A stretch of DNA of 35,096 nt from Lachnospiraceae bacterium (GCA_017526745.1 JAFXQX010000021.1:1-35096), one strand, 5' to 3'; counted from the first letter of the stretch, positions 16,205 through 23,800 are shown. The notes: generated by a model from the letters alone, not told the origin. Program-made: numbers and translations.

Positions 16205-16257
16205 TTGACAGGATGAGGATTTGATGATATACTGCCGACGTGTTAGCAGATGCTAAC
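16205..16257 (+). promoter_or_regulatory. Promoter and shared operator, site 7
   Basis: TTGACA (16205-16210), a 17-base spacer and TATACT (16228-16233) make a strong promoter. The perfect palindrome GTTAGC-AGAT-GCTAAC follows at 16242-16257, extended to TGTTAGC/GCTAACA. It controls DUF3793 and flavodoxin. Confidence 0.85.
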
Positions 16258-16280
16258 AATCAGACACAACGGAGGTGAGT

Positions 16281-16835
16281 ATGTCAGAAGAGCTGATCGT
16301 GGATAATTGTTCTCCCACGCTTGCGGGGATTAAAACGGGCAATCTTTTCTCGGTGAAGATCACGGAGGGGATTGATATTATCAGCGAGGTCAGACGGCTT
16401 AACCGCGAACTGAGAAAAAAGGGTATTCGCGTGATACCGTTAAAAAGGACCGAAGAATATGCGTTGATATATTTGTATCGCCCCAAGTACCTGAAAAGGG
16501 ATCTTAATGATCCGGAGGCTCTCAGGATCCTGAGAAACAGAGGGTATCATTGCGACAGCCCCGAACACTGTATAGTCCAACTGATCGGAAGACTCAGGGA
16601 CAGCAAATCTTTTCCACACGAGATCGGCCTGTTTCTCGGATATCCGCCATCGGACGTTGCATGTTTTATCAAGCATCCGTGCGAAGGAGTCAAATGCTGC
16701 GGTTGCTGGAAGGCGTTTTCAAAGCCGGATGCGGCAAGGAAAACCTTCAGCAGATTCGAGATGTGCACCAAAGCATACAGACAGATGAACAGGCAAGGCA
16801 AATCTCTGACACAGCTTGCCGTCAGAACAGGATAA
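16281..16835 (+). CDS. DUF3793-family protein
   Basis: A 184-residue protein recognised as DUF3793 (PF12672-like) from its C-terminal block: HEIGLFLGYPPSDVACFI, then CCGCWKAF (about 135-142), then F-x-x-C-T-K-A-Y, and the closing G-x-S-L-x-x-L-A. No enzymatic function is established. In Clostridia this family is often found beside a flavodoxin and in iron-responsive loci, and a flavodoxin follows here after 15 bases. GGAGG at 16271-16275 fits ATG 16281 better than the GTG two codons earlier. Operator site 7 lies directly upstream. The several Cys residues could bind metal or a cluster, but this is not shown. Confidence 0.8.
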   Translation: MSEELIVDNCSPTLAGIKTGNLFSVKITEGIDIISEVRRLNRELRKKGIRVIPLKRTEEYALIYLYRPKYLKRDLNDPEALRILRNRGYHCDSPEHCIVQLIGRLRDSKSFPHEIGLFLGYPPSDVACFIKHPCEGVKCCGCWKAFSKPDAARKTFSRFEMCTKAYRQMNRQGKSLTQLAVRTG

Positions 16836-16850
16836 AGGAGGAAGTATATT

Positions 16851-17273
16851 ATGAGTAAGATAGCAGTAGTATATTGGAGCGGAACAGGTAATACGGCAGC
16901 TATGGCAAAGGCCGTTGAGGATGGAGCAAAAAACCGCGGCGCGGATGTTGCCGTGTTCGGACCGGATGCATTTTCTGCTGATAAGGTATCTGAATTTGAT
17001 GCCATCGCGTTCGGATGCCCGGCAATGGGTGCCGAAGTGCTCGAGGAATCTTCATATGATCCTATGTTCACATCCATCGAAGGCGAGCTTTCAGGCAAGA
17101 AGATCGCACTTTTCGGTTCATATGGCTGGGGAGACGGCCAGTGGATGAGAGACTGGGAAGAACGGTGTAAAGCTGCCGGAGCAAAGCTTGCATGTGATAG
17201 TGTCATGGCCAACAATGCCCCCGGTGAGGATGCGCTCGAGGAGTGCAAAGACCTCGGAGCGGCATTGGCATAA
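16851..17273 (+). CDS. Short-chain flavodoxin
   Basis: A 140-residue flavodoxin. The FMN-phosphate loop is YWSGTGNTAAMA (about 8-19), the second flavin loop is CPAMGAE (about 58-64), and the third is FGSYGWGDG. It carries single electrons on FMN in the cytoplasm and commonly replaces ferredoxin when iron is scarce. AAAGGAGG supports the start, and it is clearly co-transcribed with DUF3793 from operator site 7. Its place in this regulon is the strongest clue that the shared operator responds to iron or another metal. Confidence 0.9.
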   Translation: MSKIAVVYWSGTGNTAAMAKAVEDGAKNRGADVAVFGPDAFSADKVSEFDAIAFGCPAMGAEVLEESSYDPMFTSIEGELSGKKIALFGSYGWGDGQWMRDWEERCKAAGAKLACDSVMANNAPGEDALEECKDLGAALA

Positions 17274-17288
17274 TCCTTTTTTTCTTAA

Positions 17289-17465
17289 TTTAATCATATC
17301 CCGAAGGCAGGAGTTCTGATCGCTCCTGCTCTTCCCGGATGTGACCCTGATGAGAAAAGTGATTTTACAAGCGTTGAAGAAATAGCTGCCGCTCTGGGAA
17401 AATGGCTTGCGCTGTTTGATCCTGAAAAGTTTGCCAGAGGGACAGAAATTGTCTGCAGGAGATGA
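17289..17465 (+). pseudogene. Gene remnant, C-terminal fragment, unassigned
   Basis: An open stretch of 58 codons without a start begins just after a stop and ends at TGA 17463. The peptide is compositionally protein-like (AGVLIAPALPGCDPDEKSDF, then EEIAAALGKWLALFDPEKF), so it is probably the 3' end of a lost gene; I cannot name the family with confidence. Its end contains the ribosome site and lies just ahead of the GTG start of the next gene. A T-run at 17276-17283 may end flavodoxin transcription, although no good stem precedes it. Confidence 0.45.
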
Positions 17466-17469
17466 AAAG

Positions 17470-18411
17470 GTGAAGATACTTGTTTTCGGAACGGGAGCGA
17501 TTGGGTCGGTTATGACCCATTATTTATGTAAGGCGGGAAATGATGTTACGGTCATTGCCAGGTCCACGTTTAACGAACTCAGTAAAAACGGACTTGTGAT
17601 CAGACATTATCTACAGAAGAAGACGACCGTAGATCATCCGAAGGTCAGAAGAGAAGCAGATGATAAACATTATGACATTGTGTTTTCAGTCATGCAGGGT
17701 CAGCAGCAGCTTGCAGTATTACCCGTGCTGGCATCCCTGAACACTAGTCTTATTGTGCTTGTCGGCAATAACCTGGAAACCGGCAAGTGCGAGGAGATGC
17801 TCGGAAACAAGCACCACCTGTATGGCTTTCAGGATTCGGCAGGGCACCGGGAGAAAGGCGTAACCATCGCCGGACGTCTTCCCGTCACGAACTTAACAGT
17901 CGGAGGCCTGCATGGCGCACCCTCGTTCCCGGATGCCGAAAAGCTAAGGATAGCCTTTAATGTTAAAGGGTATAAGATCACGCCCGTTGATAATATGTAC
18001 GCATATTACATGTATCACCTGGCCGAGCTCATGCCGTACTGTTATCTATGTTATCATCTTGACTGTGACCTGAAGAGGGCCAAAAGGAGTCAGATCCGGA
18101 TGATCATGACTGCCACCAAAGAGTGTTTTGATTATCTGAAGAGCCGGAATATTCCTGTTACGCCGGTAGGCGAGGATGCATATTATGACGGCGGGATAAG
18201 GAAGGTGATGATGCAGACCCTTTACAGCGTTATGTCCAAAACGGTGCTCGGAAGACTCATGGTTTCAGATCACTGCAAGAATGGTATTATGGAAATGAAA
18301 TACCTGGATGAGAAGTTTGAAGAGTACAAAAGGGAAAATCCCGGAGCCCAAATGCCAACATGGGACAGTATGAGAAAATGGGCAATCCCCGCATTTGAAA
18401 CGGAAAAATGA
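17470..18411 (+). CDS. Ketopantoate reductase-like (ApbA/PanE family) oxidoreductase
   Basis: A 313-residue protein whose N-terminus, VKILVFGTGAIGSVM, holds the Rossmann G-x-G-x-x-G (residues 7-12), followed by the strand-2 segment VTVIARS. The C-terminal half is helical, as in 2-dehydropantoate 2-reductases, but the usual Lys/Asn/Glu signature is not obvious, so pantothenate synthesis is not assured. Many paralogues of this family in Clostridia act on unknown substrates. The GTG start at 17470 has AGGAG 8 bases upstream and gives a standard Rossmann N-terminus; an ATG 21 codons upstream falls inside the preceding remnant and is rejected. A small membrane reading frame overlaps its stop (ATGA). 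Confidence 0.7.
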   Translation: MKILVFGTGAIGSVMTHYLCKAGNDVTVIARSTFNELSKNGLVIRHYLQKKTTVDHPKVRREADDKHYDIVFSVMQGQQQLAVLPVLASLNTSLIVLVGNNLETGKCEEMLGNKHHLYGFQDSAGHREKGVTIAGRLPVTNLTVGGLHGAPSFPDAEKLRIAFNVKGYKITPVDNMYAYYMYHLAELMPYCYLCYHLDCDLKRAKRSQIRMIMTATKECFDYLKSRNIPVTPVGEDAYYDGGIRKVMMQTLYSVMSKTVLGRLMVSDHCKNGIMEMKYLDEKFEEYKRENPGAQMPTWDSMRKWAIPAFETEK

Positions 18412-18594
18412 TCTTAACTATAATATTGACACTGTTGATGTGTATATTGATGTTTCTTCCAGCATTATCTGCCGGAGACCGAGGGATGTAAGGGATATCA
18501 CGATTTCGGGTTCAACCGTAAAGAACAGATCAGACAGGTCATCAAGTTACCGTTTGTTGCCCTGCTGACCGCATGGATCTGCTCGTTGTTTTAA
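18408..18594 (+). pseudogene. Frameshifted small two-helix membrane protein
   Basis: An ATG overlapping the previous stop (ATGA) opens a hydrophobic frame, MILTIILTLLMCILMFLPAL, that ends after 27 codons. One frame over, a coding-like stretch runs from about 18460 to TAA 18592 (HDFGFNRKEQIRQVIKLPFV, then ALLTAWICSLF). Joined by a single +1 shift they would give a roughly 60-residue protein with two membrane helices. It is most simply a recently broken gene; programmed frameshifting or a sequencing error is possible. I do not recognise the family. Confidence 0.4.
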
Positions 18595-18682
18595 AATAGA
18601 TTGTACTATCAGGAGCTTTACTGTGGTTTGCGCGGAAGCTGTCATAGATCCGGATCAATAAAACGGATGTTGCGAAAATCAC

Positions 18683-18740
18683 TTGACAATCATGGTAGGC
18701 ACTGATAATATAATTACCGATAATTGAATTATCGGTAATT
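18683..18740 (+). promoter_or_regulatory. Promoter with private 29-bp palindrome of TetR3
   Basis: TTGACA (18683-18688), 17 bases, then TAATAT (18706-18711). Immediately after is a perfect palindrome: AATTACCGATAATT (18712-18725), a central G, and AATTATCGGTAATT (18727-18740). A dimer bound here would block the transcription start, so autorepression by TetR3 is likely. Nothing else was found in the remainder of the 18412-18755 gap beyond the broken gene above. Confidence 0.85.
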
Positions 18741-18755
18741 TTTCATGGGGTTATT

Positions 18756-19373
18756 ATGTCGGTAAGAGATACGAGTATAGATCCGAAACTGTTACAAAGT
18801 GCAAGGGAAGAGTTCAAAGAAAAAGGATTTCTTAAGGCTGATCTCAAATCCATCTGCGACAATGCGGGTGTTACAACCGGAGCAGTTTATAAGAGATATA
18901 AAGGGAAAGAAGAACTCTTTTGTGCAGTTGTTGAAGGAGTTGTAAAGGCTCTTGATGATTTTCTCGACAATCGGTCCGAAAGTGATTTTTCATCCTTAAG
19001 CGATGGCGAGATCAGAGAGTCATGGAAAATGAGCTATGAGAATATGATCCCTATGTTCAGAATGCTCAGAAGCTTCGGTGATGATTTTAAGATCCTGATA
19101 GATAAGAGTGCCGGGACAAGATTTGAGAATTTTAATCACGAATATGTGATAAAAATGAGCTATGCATATGAGCACTTTTATAAGGAAGCCTACAGGCGCG
19201 GTATCGCCAAAGCAAAGGTTGACCGCGAAGAGTTTCATATTCTTCTGACATCATTCTGGGATTCAATATGTGAACCGTTTGTACATGATATGCAGAAAAA
19301 AGAGATGGAGGAGCACTGCCGGGTGATGTGCAGGTTCTTTGACTGGGCATCTGTCATTAAAATGACCCCATAA
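18756..19373 (+). CDS. TetR/AcrR-family transcriptional regulator (TetR3)
   Basis: A 205-residue TetR protein. The DNA-binding part (about 10-56) reads SAREEFKEKGFLKADLKSIC, then DNAGVTTGAVYKRYKGKEELF; the rest is a helical ligand domain resembling TetR1 in arrangement (FKILIDKSAGTRFENFNHEY against the TetR1 stretch FHLLIAKSKGSRYENFLHDM), so these two are probably paralogues. GGGG at 18747-18750 precedes the ATG. It is autoregulated through the 29-bp palindrome if the usual TetR pattern holds. The last codons and the stop overlap a degenerate C-rich repeat. It lies upstream of ABC pair 3. Confidence 0.87.
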   Translation: MSVRDTSIDPKLLQSAREEFKEKGFLKADLKSICDNAGVTTGAVYKRYKGKEELFCAVVEGVVKALDDFLDNRSESDFSSLSDGEIRESWKMSYENMIPMFRMLRSFGDDFKILIDKSAGTRFENFNHEYVIKMSYAYEHFYKEAYRRGIAKAKVDREEFHILLTSFWDSICEPFVHDMQKKEMEEHCRVMCRFFDWASVIKMTP

Positions 19374-19395
19374 CCCCGTCCCCGTGGTTCATTGT
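19362..19395. repeat. Degenerate C-rich repeat, cluster C
   Basis: ATGACCCCATAACCCC followed by GTCCCCGTGGTTCATTG matches the second half of clusters A and B (consensus GTCCCCATGGTCCAT). It overlaps the TAA stop of TetR3. No complete CCTATACCCCC unit is retained. Confidence 0.55.
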
Positions 19396-19398
19396 ATT

Positions 19399-19416
19399 TG
19401 CCGTCAATCGACGGCA
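19399..19416. terminator. Hairpin between TetR3 and ABC pair 3
   Basis: A perfect 7-base stem, TGCCGTC against GACGGCA, with loop AATC. It is followed by an A-run rather than a T-run on the plus strand, so it is not a classic terminator in the gene direction. It occupies the same position as the hairpins of cassettes 1 and 2. Confidence 0.35.
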
Positions 19417-19432
19417 TAAAAAATCTCGTCGA

Positions 19433-19448
19433 GTTAGCGATGGCTAAC
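19433..19448. promoter_or_regulatory. Shared operator, site 8
   Basis: The perfect palindrome GTTAGC-GATG-GCTAAC lies 28 bases ahead of the start of ABC pair 3. A weak promoter may lie upstream (TTGTAT 19392-19397, 17 bases, CATAAA 19415-19420). Spacing to the gene resembles that at site 5. Confidence 0.8.
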
Positions 19449-19476
19449 TGGCAAAATCGTGCAAGGAGGAATTGTA

Positions 19477-21210
19477 ATGTTCAAAAAAGTTGCCCCATAC
19501 ATAGGGGAGTACAAAAAGTACACGGTGTTGGCTGCTGTGCTCATGTCACTTGGCATTGTGGCAAATGTTGTCCCGTACTTTTTCCTGTATCAGATCATCT
19601 TGCCGCTGACAAAGGGCGAACATATCGATCTGCAATATGTGTTGATAAGGGTGCTGGCGGTAGCAGTATGTGAGATCGCATTTGCTCTTTTGTATGTAAA
19701 AGGGTTGGAGTTTTCGCATATTAGCGCGTATAACACTCTCAAAAATCTTCGCATTTCTTTGCAGGGAAAACTGGAGAGGCAGCCGCTCGGTAACATACAG
19801 AACCTGGGGACCGGACGGATCAAAAAGATATTTACCGATGATATCGACCAGATAGAGCTTCTCCTGGCACATGCGATCCCTGAAGGTATCGCCAATATAG
19901 CGATACCCGTCCTTATCATCATACTGATGTTTGTCGTCAACTGGCGGATAGGGCTTCTGTCGCTTGTTCCGCTCGTGCTCGGGATGTTTGCGATGGGAAT
20001 GATGATGAAGTCGGGATTTGAGAAGATGAACGATTATTATGAATCCGCGGCTGTGATGAACAACACCGTAATTGAGTACGTCAACGGTATGGAAGTGGTC
20101 AAGGTATTCAACAAGGACGGGGATTCATACAGAAGATTCGGAGAAGTGGTAAGAAACTATCGTGATTTTACGATCGCGTGGTACAAGGTGTGCTGGCCGT
20201 GGATGGCAGCGTATGCGAGCATCCTCCCGTGCCTGGTACTTCTTATGCTTCCGGTAGGCTCTGCGATGGTCCTTTCGGGCACGGTATCTCTTGATAAACT
20301 GATCCTTGTGCTGTGCATGTCATTTGCGGTAGGGCCGTCGGTATTAAAGGCTCTTAACTTCGCCGGTAAGTTTCCGCAACTGGATTATAAGATCGCCGAG
20401 CTTGAGAAGCTCATGGAGCATCCGCCTCTTAAGGCCGGAACAGCAGGATTTAAGGGAACTGACAGGGATATCTCATTCAAAGATGTCTGCTTCGGATATG
20501 ATGACAAAGAAGTTTTACACGGCGTCAGCCTTGATATGAAACAGGGAACAACAACCGCACTTGTTGGAGAATCCGGGAGCGGAAAATCAACACTGGCAAA
20601 ACTCCTGGTACACTACTACGACCTTGATAAGGGTTCAATAACCATCGGAGGCCAGGATATCACAGACATGTCACTTGAAGCCTTAAATGACCAGGTCGCA
20701 TACGTATCACAGGAACAGTTCCTGTTTAATACCACTCTTTATGAGAACATACTGATCGGAAAACCCGGAGCGAGTAAAGAGCAGGTTCTTGAAGCGGCAC
20801 GAAGGGCCCAATGCGATGAGTTCCTCGACAGGCTTCCCGATGGCATATATACGATGGCAGGCGACGGAGGAAAACAGCTGTCCGGCGGAGAAAGACAGAG
20901 GATATCGCTTGCCAGGGCGATACTTAAGGACGCTCCGATCATTGTATTGGACGAAGCAACTGCATTTATGGATCCGGAAAATGAAGCAAAGCTTAATGCT
21001 GCGATCGATGAGATCATCAAGGATAAGACGGTACTTGTGATCGCACACAGATTATCCACCGTTAAGAACGCAGACAAGATCTGCGTTATGAAGGAGGGTG
21101 AGTGTATTGCTGCCGATGTGCATGAAAACCTGCTTTCCGGATGCCCCGAGTACAAAAAATTCTGGGACGCATCCGTAAGCGCCAGTACGTGGAAGATTAA
21201 GGAGGCCTGA
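19477..21210 (+). CDS. ABC transporter half-subunit, permease-ATPase fusion (pair 3, A)
   Basis: A 577-residue exporter-fold half-transporter with six membrane helices and an ATPase: Walker A GESGSGKST (near 363, Glu in place of the Pro found in the other five), signature LSGGERQR (near 468), Walker B IIVLDEA and AHRLST. AAGGAGGA at 19463-19470 fixes the start. It is a paralogue of the A subunits of pairs 1 and 2 (shared DPENE D-loop, C-P-x-Y-x-x-x-W tail). The partner begins 4 bases after its stop. Operator site 8 links it to the rest of the island; the substrate is unknown. Confidence 0.88.
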   Translation: MFKKVAPYIGEYKKYTVLAAVLMSLGIVANVVPYFFLYQIILPLTKGEHIDLQYVLIRVLAVAVCEIAFALLYVKGLEFSHISAYNTLKNLRISLQGKLERQPLGNIQNLGTGRIKKIFTDDIDQIELLLAHAIPEGIANIAIPVLIIILMFVVNWRIGLLSLVPLVLGMFAMGMMMKSGFEKMNDYYESAAVMNNTVIEYVNGMEVVKVFNKDGDSYRRFGEVVRNYRDFTIAWYKVCWPWMAAYASILPCLVLLMLPVGSAMVLSGTVSLDKLILVLCMSFAVGPSVLKALNFAGKFPQLDYKIAELEKLMEHPPLKAGTAGFKGTDRDISFKDVCFGYDDKEVLHGVSLDMKQGTTTALVGESGSGKSTLAKLLVHYYDLDKGSITIGGQDITDMSLEALNDQVAYVSQEQFLFNTTLYENILIGKPGASKEQVLEAARRAQCDEFLDRLPDGIYTMAGDGGKQLSGGERQRISLARAILKDAPIIVLDEATAFMDPENEAKLNAAIDEIIKDKTVLVIAHRLSTVKNADKICVMKEGECIAADVHENLLSGCPEYKKFWDASVSASTWKIKEA

Positions 21211-21214
21211 TACG

Positions 21215-22948
21215 ATGTTAAAGATATTACACAGACTGGTAGGCATTACGGGGAAATATAAATCAAGGATACGGCTGTCATACATCACATCATTTATAAA
21301 AGGACTGATGATGAAGGCACCGTTGATATTGTGCTTTATGGTGATAAGCCTGTTCATGCAGGATCTGATGGACAGAAATAAATGCCTGTATTTCGGGATA
21401 GCTATTGTTGCAAGTGTGGTGATCGAAGCTGTGTTTGAACACATCACAAACGTGCTTCAGTCTGCTACGGGTTATAAGGTATTTGCCGACATGAGGATGC
21501 GGCTGGGCGATCATTTGAGAAAGCTTCCCATGGGATACTTCACGGAAGGCAATATTGGTAAGATCAGTGCGGTTCTTTCGACGGACATGGTGTTCATTGA
21601 AGAAAACTGTATGGGCGTTTTGTCGGAACTCGTGTCTTTTATCATCTCGCAGGGCATCATGGTCATTATGATGTTTGTGATGGATATACGTCTCGGAGTT
21701 CTGGCGTCCATTGTAACCATAGCATTTATCGTGGTCGGCAATCTGATGCTTAAGACAACGCTTGCTCATTCTGTTATCAAGCAGGAGGACAGCGAATCGC
21801 TTACAGAAGAGGTCCTTGATTTTGCCGAAGGGATAGGGATCATAAAATCATTCAACATGCTTGGCGACAGGTCGAAGAGGCTGACGGATGAATTCGAAAA
21901 AAGCTGCAGACAGAGTATTGATTTTGAGATCGCGTACAGTCCCTGGGCAAGGGCGCTGTACCTGACATTCGGGATAGGAACATCATTGATGCTCGCACTG
22001 GCCGGAGTGTTGTATGGCAAAGGAATGATGCCTGATACATATATGGTCGGTATGACTTTATTCCTGTTTGATATGTTCGTTTCCATAAAGAGTTATTACA
22101 GCCAGATGGCAAGACTGACCGTTACATCCGCCAGCCTTGACAGGATAGAGGAAGTGTTTGAGGCCGCAGAGCTTGCGGATGACGGGAAGGAGGTTCTGCC
22201 GGATGCATCGGGGAAGGAGTTGTCAGTGCCTGCCATAGAGTACGACGATGTCAGCTTCGGATATACCGATAAGGATGTGCTGCGTGGCGTGTCATTTAAG
22301 GTGAACACAAATGAGATGACTGCACTTGTGGGCCCCTCCGGAGGAGGAAAATCAACGATAGCTTCGCTTCTTGCAAGATTCTGGGATGTCGCAAGCGGAC
22401 GGATACTTGTTAACGGCCGGGACATAAGGCAGGTGCCGCTCGGAAGCCTGATGGACAGTATCAGTATGGTGTTCCAGCGTGTATATCTGTTTCAGGACAC
22501 GATATATAACAACATTGCCATAGGACGCCCGGATGCAACAAAGGAAGAAGTGGAAGAGGCAGCGAAAAAAGCCAGATGCTATGATTTTATCATGCAGCTT
22601 CCCGATGGGTTTGATACCGTGATAGGTGAGGGAGGAGCCTCTCTTTCCGGAGGAGAAAAGCAGAGGATATCCATAGCAAGATGTATCCTGAAAGATGCTC
22701 CGATCGTGATATTGGATGAAGCCACGGCAAGCGTGGATGCCGATAACGAAAGAGCCATTCAGGAGGCCATCTCGGAGCTTTGCCGTAATAAGACCCTTCT
22801 TGTTATAGCCCACAGATTAAAAACAATAAAAGATGCCGACCAGATACTGGTAGTATCCGACGGACAGATAGCCGAGAGAGGAGACCACGCCGGACTTATG
22901 GAAAAGGATGGATTATATGCCCGTATGGTATCTTTGCAGGCATCATAA
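21215..22948 (+). CDS. ABC transporter half-subunit, permease-ATPase fusion (pair 3, B)
   Basis: A 577-residue partner subunit. Walker A GPSGGGKST (near 372), signature LSGGEKQR (near 476), Walker B IVILDEA, D-loop VDADNE and AHRLKT are all intact. AAGGAGG lies about 10 bases ahead of the ATG. Its signature and H-loop match the B subunit of pair 2 rather than the A subunits, so each cassette carries one A-type and one B-type gene. Unlike the other B subunits it lacks the Trp-x-Ile-Ala tail. The methyltransferase at 22980 follows after 31 bases and is probably in the same transcript. Confidence 0.88.
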   Translation: MLKILHRLVGITGKYKSRIRLSYITSFIKGLMMKAPLILCFMVISLFMQDLMDRNKCLYFGIAIVASVVIEAVFEHITNVLQSATGYKVFADMRMRLGDHLRKLPMGYFTEGNIGKISAVLSTDMVFIEENCMGVLSELVSFIISQGIMVIMMFVMDIRLGVLASIVTIAFIVVGNLMLKTTLAHSVIKQEDSESLTEEVLDFAEGIGIIKSFNMLGDRSKRLTDEFEKSCRQSIDFEIAYSPWARALYLTFGIGTSLMLALAGVLYGKGMMPDTYMVGMTLFLFDMFVSIKSYYSQMARLTVTSASLDRIEEVFEAAELADDGKEVLPDASGKELSVPAIEYDDVSFGYTDKDVLRGVSFKVNTNEMTALVGPSGGGKSTIASLLARFWDVASGRILVNGRDIRQVPLGSLMDSISMVFQRVYLFQDTIYNNIAIGRPDATKEEVEEAAKKARCYDFIMQLPDGFDTVIGEGGASLSGGEKQRISIARCILKDAPIVILDEATASVDADNERAIQEAISELCRNKTLLVIAHRLKTIKDADQILVVSDGQIAERGDHAGLMEKDGLYARMVSLQAS

Positions 22949-22979
22949 ACGCGTTACCGGAAAGAGAAAGGATGAAATG

Positions 22980-23765
22980 ATGAAAACTGATTACAGAAAC
23001 TGGATGCCAAAGAGTATGGTATCGGGATTTGCACGCGCGGCTATTGTCTTTTTTGTTCTGGCCATGTTCTTTTTGGCGATCCCGTGTTCACCCGTTGCAA
23101 AAAAAGTGACTGTTACGATATTGATGGCAATAACGGTACTGCTTATTATCGTAACGCTCTGGATGTATCTTATGTACAGGGCATTTGATTACAACGGAAA
23201 AAGGCAGATGTCAAAACAGATAATCGAAGGGGTTGCCGATTACATGAACATACCGGATGGCGGTAAAGGCCTGGATATCGGATGCGGCAGCGGAGCACTG
23301 ACTATAGCGTGCGCGAAAAAGAATCCGAAAGCATCCTGGACCGGGATAGACAGATGGGGCAGGGAATATGCATCTTTCAGCCGTGAACTGTGCGAAAACA
23401 ATTCCAGAGCGGAAGGTGTTGAGAATACATCGTTCATGCAGGGTGATGCAACTGCTCTGCCGTTTGAAGACGAAACATTTGACGCCGTTACAAGTAACTA
23501 TGTATATCACAATATTCCGAGCCGCGACAGGCAGGCTATCCTGCTTGAAACACTCCGCACCCTGAAAAAAGGCGGAACGTTTGTGATACACGACATCATG
23601 TCGAGATCCAAATACGGTGATATGGACTCTTTTGTAAAAAAGCTTAAGGATATGGGATACAGCGATGTAAATCTTATCGACACCACAGACGGTAAGTTTA
23701 TGACCAAATGGGAGTCGGTCTGGATGGGCCTGTCCGGATCTGCGGTACTGTACGGAAAAAAGTAA
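22980..23765 (+). CDS. Membrane-anchored class I SAM methyltransferase
   Basis: A 261-residue protein with two N-terminal membrane helices (about residues 16-35 and 41-63) and a cytoplasmic methyltransferase: motif I GLDIGCGSGALT, then GIDRW, MQGDATALPF, and LKKGGTFVIHD. ATG 22980 is chosen because GAGAAAGGA sits about 7 bases upstream; the ATG one codon earlier is equally possible, and the longer open frame reaches into the ABC gene. It follows ABC pair 3 in the same direction, as the soluble methyltransferases precede cassette 1. The membrane anchor suggests it acts on a substrate as it crosses or leaves the transporter; this is inference. Confidence 0.82.
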   Translation: MKTDYRNWMPKSMVSGFARAAIVFFVLAMFFLAIPCSPVAKKVTVTILMAITVLLIIVTLWMYLMYRAFDYNGKRQMSKQIIEGVADYMNIPDGGKGLDIGCGSGALTIACAKKNPKASWTGIDRWGREYASFSRELCENNSRAEGVENTSFMQGDATALPFEDETFDAVTSNYVYHNIPSRDRQAILLETLRTLKKGGTFVIHDIMSRSKYGDMDSFVKKLKDMGYSDVNLIDTTDGKFMTKWESVWMGLSGSAVLYGKK

Positions 23766-23771
23766 GAAATA

Positions 23772-23800
23772 TTGACATGGCAGTGTTATCTAATTATTAT
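23772..23800 (+). promoter_or_regulatory. Sigma-A-type promoter
   Basis: TTGACA (23772-23777), a 17-base spacer and TATTAT (23795-23800) lie about 65 bases ahead of the small gene at 23865. There is no GTTAGC site here, so this marks the right edge of the regulon. Confidence 0.7.

Noticed and set aside
3865-22948. Calling the ABC pairs multidrug exporters because of TetR neighbours
   Set aside because: The fold alone does not set direction; metal-linked co-regulated genes make import of a chelate at least as likely, so they were left as substrate unknown.
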